The notes under the pieces were generated by a model. The model saw only the letters and a program-made list of their open reading frames with translations, was not told where the DNA came from and ran no database searches. Source: Piper betle (lineage: Eukaryota > Streptophyta > Magnoliopsida > Piperales > Piperaceae). Taken from it: a DNA stretch of 64,000 nt. The stretch is from contig JAURVB010003517.1 in NCBI GenBank assembly GCA_033002965.1, positions 1 to 64,000 on the forward strand. Reading direction: 5' to 3'. Each line of letters starts with the position of its first letter. Within the stretch, counting starts at the first letter, position 1. Shown one piece after another: positions 61,615 to 64,000 of this stretch. The position numbers and the translations under genes are program-made.

Positions 61615-62430
61615 TGTAAAACCCTAGTTTCGGCTTAGGGTTTTACTCTATTTTAGTTTTGCCTAGTTTGAGCAATCTTGAGTTGGTTCGAGCGAGGATA
61701 GATTTGTTTGTATATGGTAGCTAGGATTTTAGGCTAGATCTAGGCCGTTGCAGCGTTTCGTATTCGTTTGGGATTTTTGGGGTATCTTATTGCATCCATC
61801 ACAAGGATTTTGGACCATCGGATTGTGCCCTGTGGGCCCAGCTCAATTACATTTAGGATTTCGATGCTCATTTACCCTTCTTGCCTCAAATCCTACCTAT
61901 AGAGTCAATTTTAGGACTAGAGTCAGTTTCAAGTTGGGACACTCTCGATCCGAACTTTCCGTCCATATATATAGTGTATGTGCCCATAGGTGGGCCCCAC
62001 TAGGCCACAGGTTTTTGGACATTCATTTCGTGCCATGTGGCAAGATCTAAGTTGTCCACTCAACTTTATCTTCACCCATTGATTTCCAAAGTTTCCTCGA
62101 TTTTGAAATTTTCCACTATTACGACGCCACCATTTTGGCTCGCTGCCGGTGTGACCCTCGCCCTCCTCTGGCCACTGCATCAGTACGGTCATGACCATCT
62201 CAAGGCCGGCTACCAATCCGTACCCATCATTGCCACTGAAGCCACTGCAGTAGTAGCCAGCGACGATGTTTTCAGACTCATTTTCCGCCTCCGCCGCCAC
62301 CCTTTTGGGCCATTTTTTTGCGACGGCGAGCCACCTTCGGCCAGTCCGACCACCCCAACAGCTTCCCCTTGCCGAGATCTACGGTTTGGGACTAACATTG
62401 TCCACCGCTGTGGCCGCGATCGCTGCCGGC
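61615..62430 (+). repeat. 5' part of a long LTR joined to the resistance pseudogene
   Basis: It starts TGTAAAACCC and follows 35590-36570 (plus orientation): 'gatctaggccgttgcagcg', 'taggtgggccccac', 'tgccatgtggcaagatct' and the GC-rich block. Similarity ends at about 62430, a few bases from the stop codon of the NBS-LRR pseudogene. The ORFs at 61748-62438 lie in the LTR and are not genes. Confidence 0.8.
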
Positions 62431-62432
62431 TA

Positions 62433-64000
62433 TCATGAATGAGTCAAATTAACGCTCTGCTGACCACCCAAAACCAAGTGGTTGATAGCAAGTGGCAGGC
62501 AATCCAGTTGTGGGCAGTCCCTCACTTCCAAGGCCTCCAAGCTGGGAAAAAGAAGTTGTCTTCATCTCTCCAAATCATGGACAACTGCGGCAAGTCTAAC
62601 AGTTTCACCTTCTTCAGGACTCTAAACACAATATTGTCTTCTCCTCTCCACCCTATGCTGAGAAGTTGGTTCATTTTGTGACAATGATAAATATGAGGTT
62701 CTTCTAGTGTCTGGGCAAGGCCAGCACAAGCCAAAGTTGACAATCGAATGCAGGTATTGATTGCTAGAAGGCGCAGGTTTGGAAGGCAGAGTGGTGGCAG
62801 CAGTTCTACACTTACTAAATTGAGCTTGTAGTTGAAGTCAATGTTTAGGCTCTCCAATCTAGGGAGGAGGATGCTTTGATGACCCATTGCTATATCCCCA
62901 TTTCCTGCTCCACCTAATAGTATCCCTTCCATGGACTCACATCCAACAAGGTGGAGTGTCTTGAGCCTGTTCATGGCCCTGATTTTTCTGGGCAGATGGA
63001 TAGAGATCAATCCACCAGTCTTGAATAGCCAACCTTGAAGTGCAATTTGACAATTTGGCTAAGCCTGCTAATGCTGAAAGATTGTGGCAAGTTCGAATTC
63101 TAATGGAGAAATCTTGCAAAGAAGTCAAGCGTTCCAGATCGATAATTTGGAGTTTGATGTCTTCCAACGTGGGGCACAACATTTCAAGAATCTTCAATTC
63201 GGACAGCCTCTTGATCACATCTCCAATTTGGAAGTTCCCTTCCCACTCTTTAGAATACAATACCAAATGCTTCAACTTGTCTAGCTCTGCTAGTTCTTCT
63301 GGCAATTTCTGAAGCCTTGTACCGGCTACATTAACGTAGCATAGCTGCTTCAAAGTCCGAATTGTACTTGGCAATATTCTAATGTTCGTGTAAGACAAAT
63401 CTAAGACTTTAAGATTTTGCATAAATTGAAACCGACCATCTTCCAAATACTCCAATCTGCTCACAAAGAGAAGCAAAGTTGAAAGCTTGTAGTAGTTTGT
63501 TGTGTTAGTTTTCAACTTCCTTAAACTAGAATTTCCTTGTAGATTAATCCTTTGAGCTTCTCCCATTTTTCAACCTTACGCTCTTCACTTTGGTTAGGGA
63601 AAACCAAGAACACACCCTTCTCCTTATTCTTGGAGACAATCCAAAAGACCATATCTATAATCACATCATGCATTGATATATATTCAATGAGATTTTCTTT
63701 CATACTTTCCATTACGGAAGCAAGCTTGAGAGTATCGATGATTTCACATCCTTCATCCCAAGCGTCATCTACACTAATGCATTCATGAAAGAATCCTTCT
63801 CCCATCCAATAAGCAATTAGCTCTTTCTTCAAGATCTTGTGGTCTTAAGGGAATAGTGAGCAATATAGAAAGCAATTTTGCATCACTTCTGTACCCAAAA
63901 AATCATAGCTCAGCTTCAAACAGGAGTATAATTCCCCAGCCCCTTGAATACATGGAGATGAAGTTTTCAGCATTCTTAAAGCATTCCTCCATCTCTCCAC
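62433..64000 (-). pseudogene. CC-NBS-LRR disease-resistance pseudogene, 3' part
   Basis: Reading from the window edge: the ARC2/winged-helix part of NB-ARC (LKLSYDFLG, NCFLYCSLFP, then KKELIAYWMGEGF), the MHD motif (ISMHDVIIDMVFWI), and then LRRs (LKVLDLSYTNIRILPSTI, LDKLKHLVLYSK) down to a last repeat and a stop at 62433-62435. The ISMHDVI...M-WI form and the LRR style fit the RPS2-like CNL class of intracellular immune receptors. Lesions: an in-frame TAA at 63845-63847 where the family has Glu after LFP; a frameshift near 63560; another near 63010-63045; and a third in a T-run near 62540. The P-loop and coiled coil would lie beyond the window. The far C-terminus after the last LRR looks replaced where the LTR fragment abuts. 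It might be a recent pseudogene, since the frames are otherwise well kept. Confidence 0.85.

Noticed and set aside
61748..62438. Plus and minus ORFs of 100-133 codons
   Set aside because: They lie in the LTR fragment; the same stretch at 35740-36570 does not keep the frames.
63040..63788. Plus-strand ORFs opposite the NBS-LRR pseudogene
   Set aside because: They are antisense shadows of the LRR and winged-helix coding sequence.

Overview
This is nuclear DNA of a flowering plant. It holds split genes with GT...AG introns, a plant ATG8 gene, a gene for a root-meristem growth factor (RGF/GOLVEN) peptide precursor, the end of a CC-type NBS-LRR gene, and very many LTR retrotransposons. I cannot name the species. 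No grass-specific feature is evident.

Layout. 1-10743 is built mostly from old, minus-oriented copies of long LTRs (about 2-3.9 kb), with some DNA-transposon debris. 11050-15880 is the 3' part of a decayed Athila-type element: its 3' LTR, a weak polypurine tract, and a broken gene with a 'putative plant transposon protein'-like region. 16.5-31 kb is the gene-bearing island. It has the RGF/GOLVEN precursor gene (17798-18354, minus, two exons), a long-TIR MITE (20397-20918), the ATG8 gene (25030-26995, minus, five coding exons), and a non-autonomous hAT element with an 8-bp target duplication (29198-30038). Several local tandem or direct duplications lie between them.

32.5-62.4 kb is a nest of LTR elements. 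A solo LTR (32529-35584, TSD ATTAT) abuts, head to head, a second LTR of the same superfamily (35590-41095). That second LTR is split by a third solo LTR (38160-41049, TSD GTAAG). A chromovirus-like LTR follows (42353-43678), then half of another long LTR (45010-46841). Next comes a 14.8-kb composite (46842-61614): a LARD-like non-coding retrotransposon with ~2.9-kb LTRs, itself carrying a 5.2-kb deletion-derivative Athila-like element (52929-58155, TSD GTGGT). A plus-oriented LTR fragment (61615-62430) then joins directly onto the 3' end of a CC-NBS-LRR pseudogene (62433-64000, minus, continuing past the window).

Only two host genes look intact: ATG8 (autophagy conjugation protein) and the RGF/GOLVEN precursor (a secreted signal for root development). 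The rest of the coding signal belongs to transposons or to the broken resistance gene. Most six-frame ORFs lie in purine-rich or GC-rich parts of LTRs and are not genes. Exon borders, duplication lengths and repeat identities were read by eye. No alignment or database search was run.
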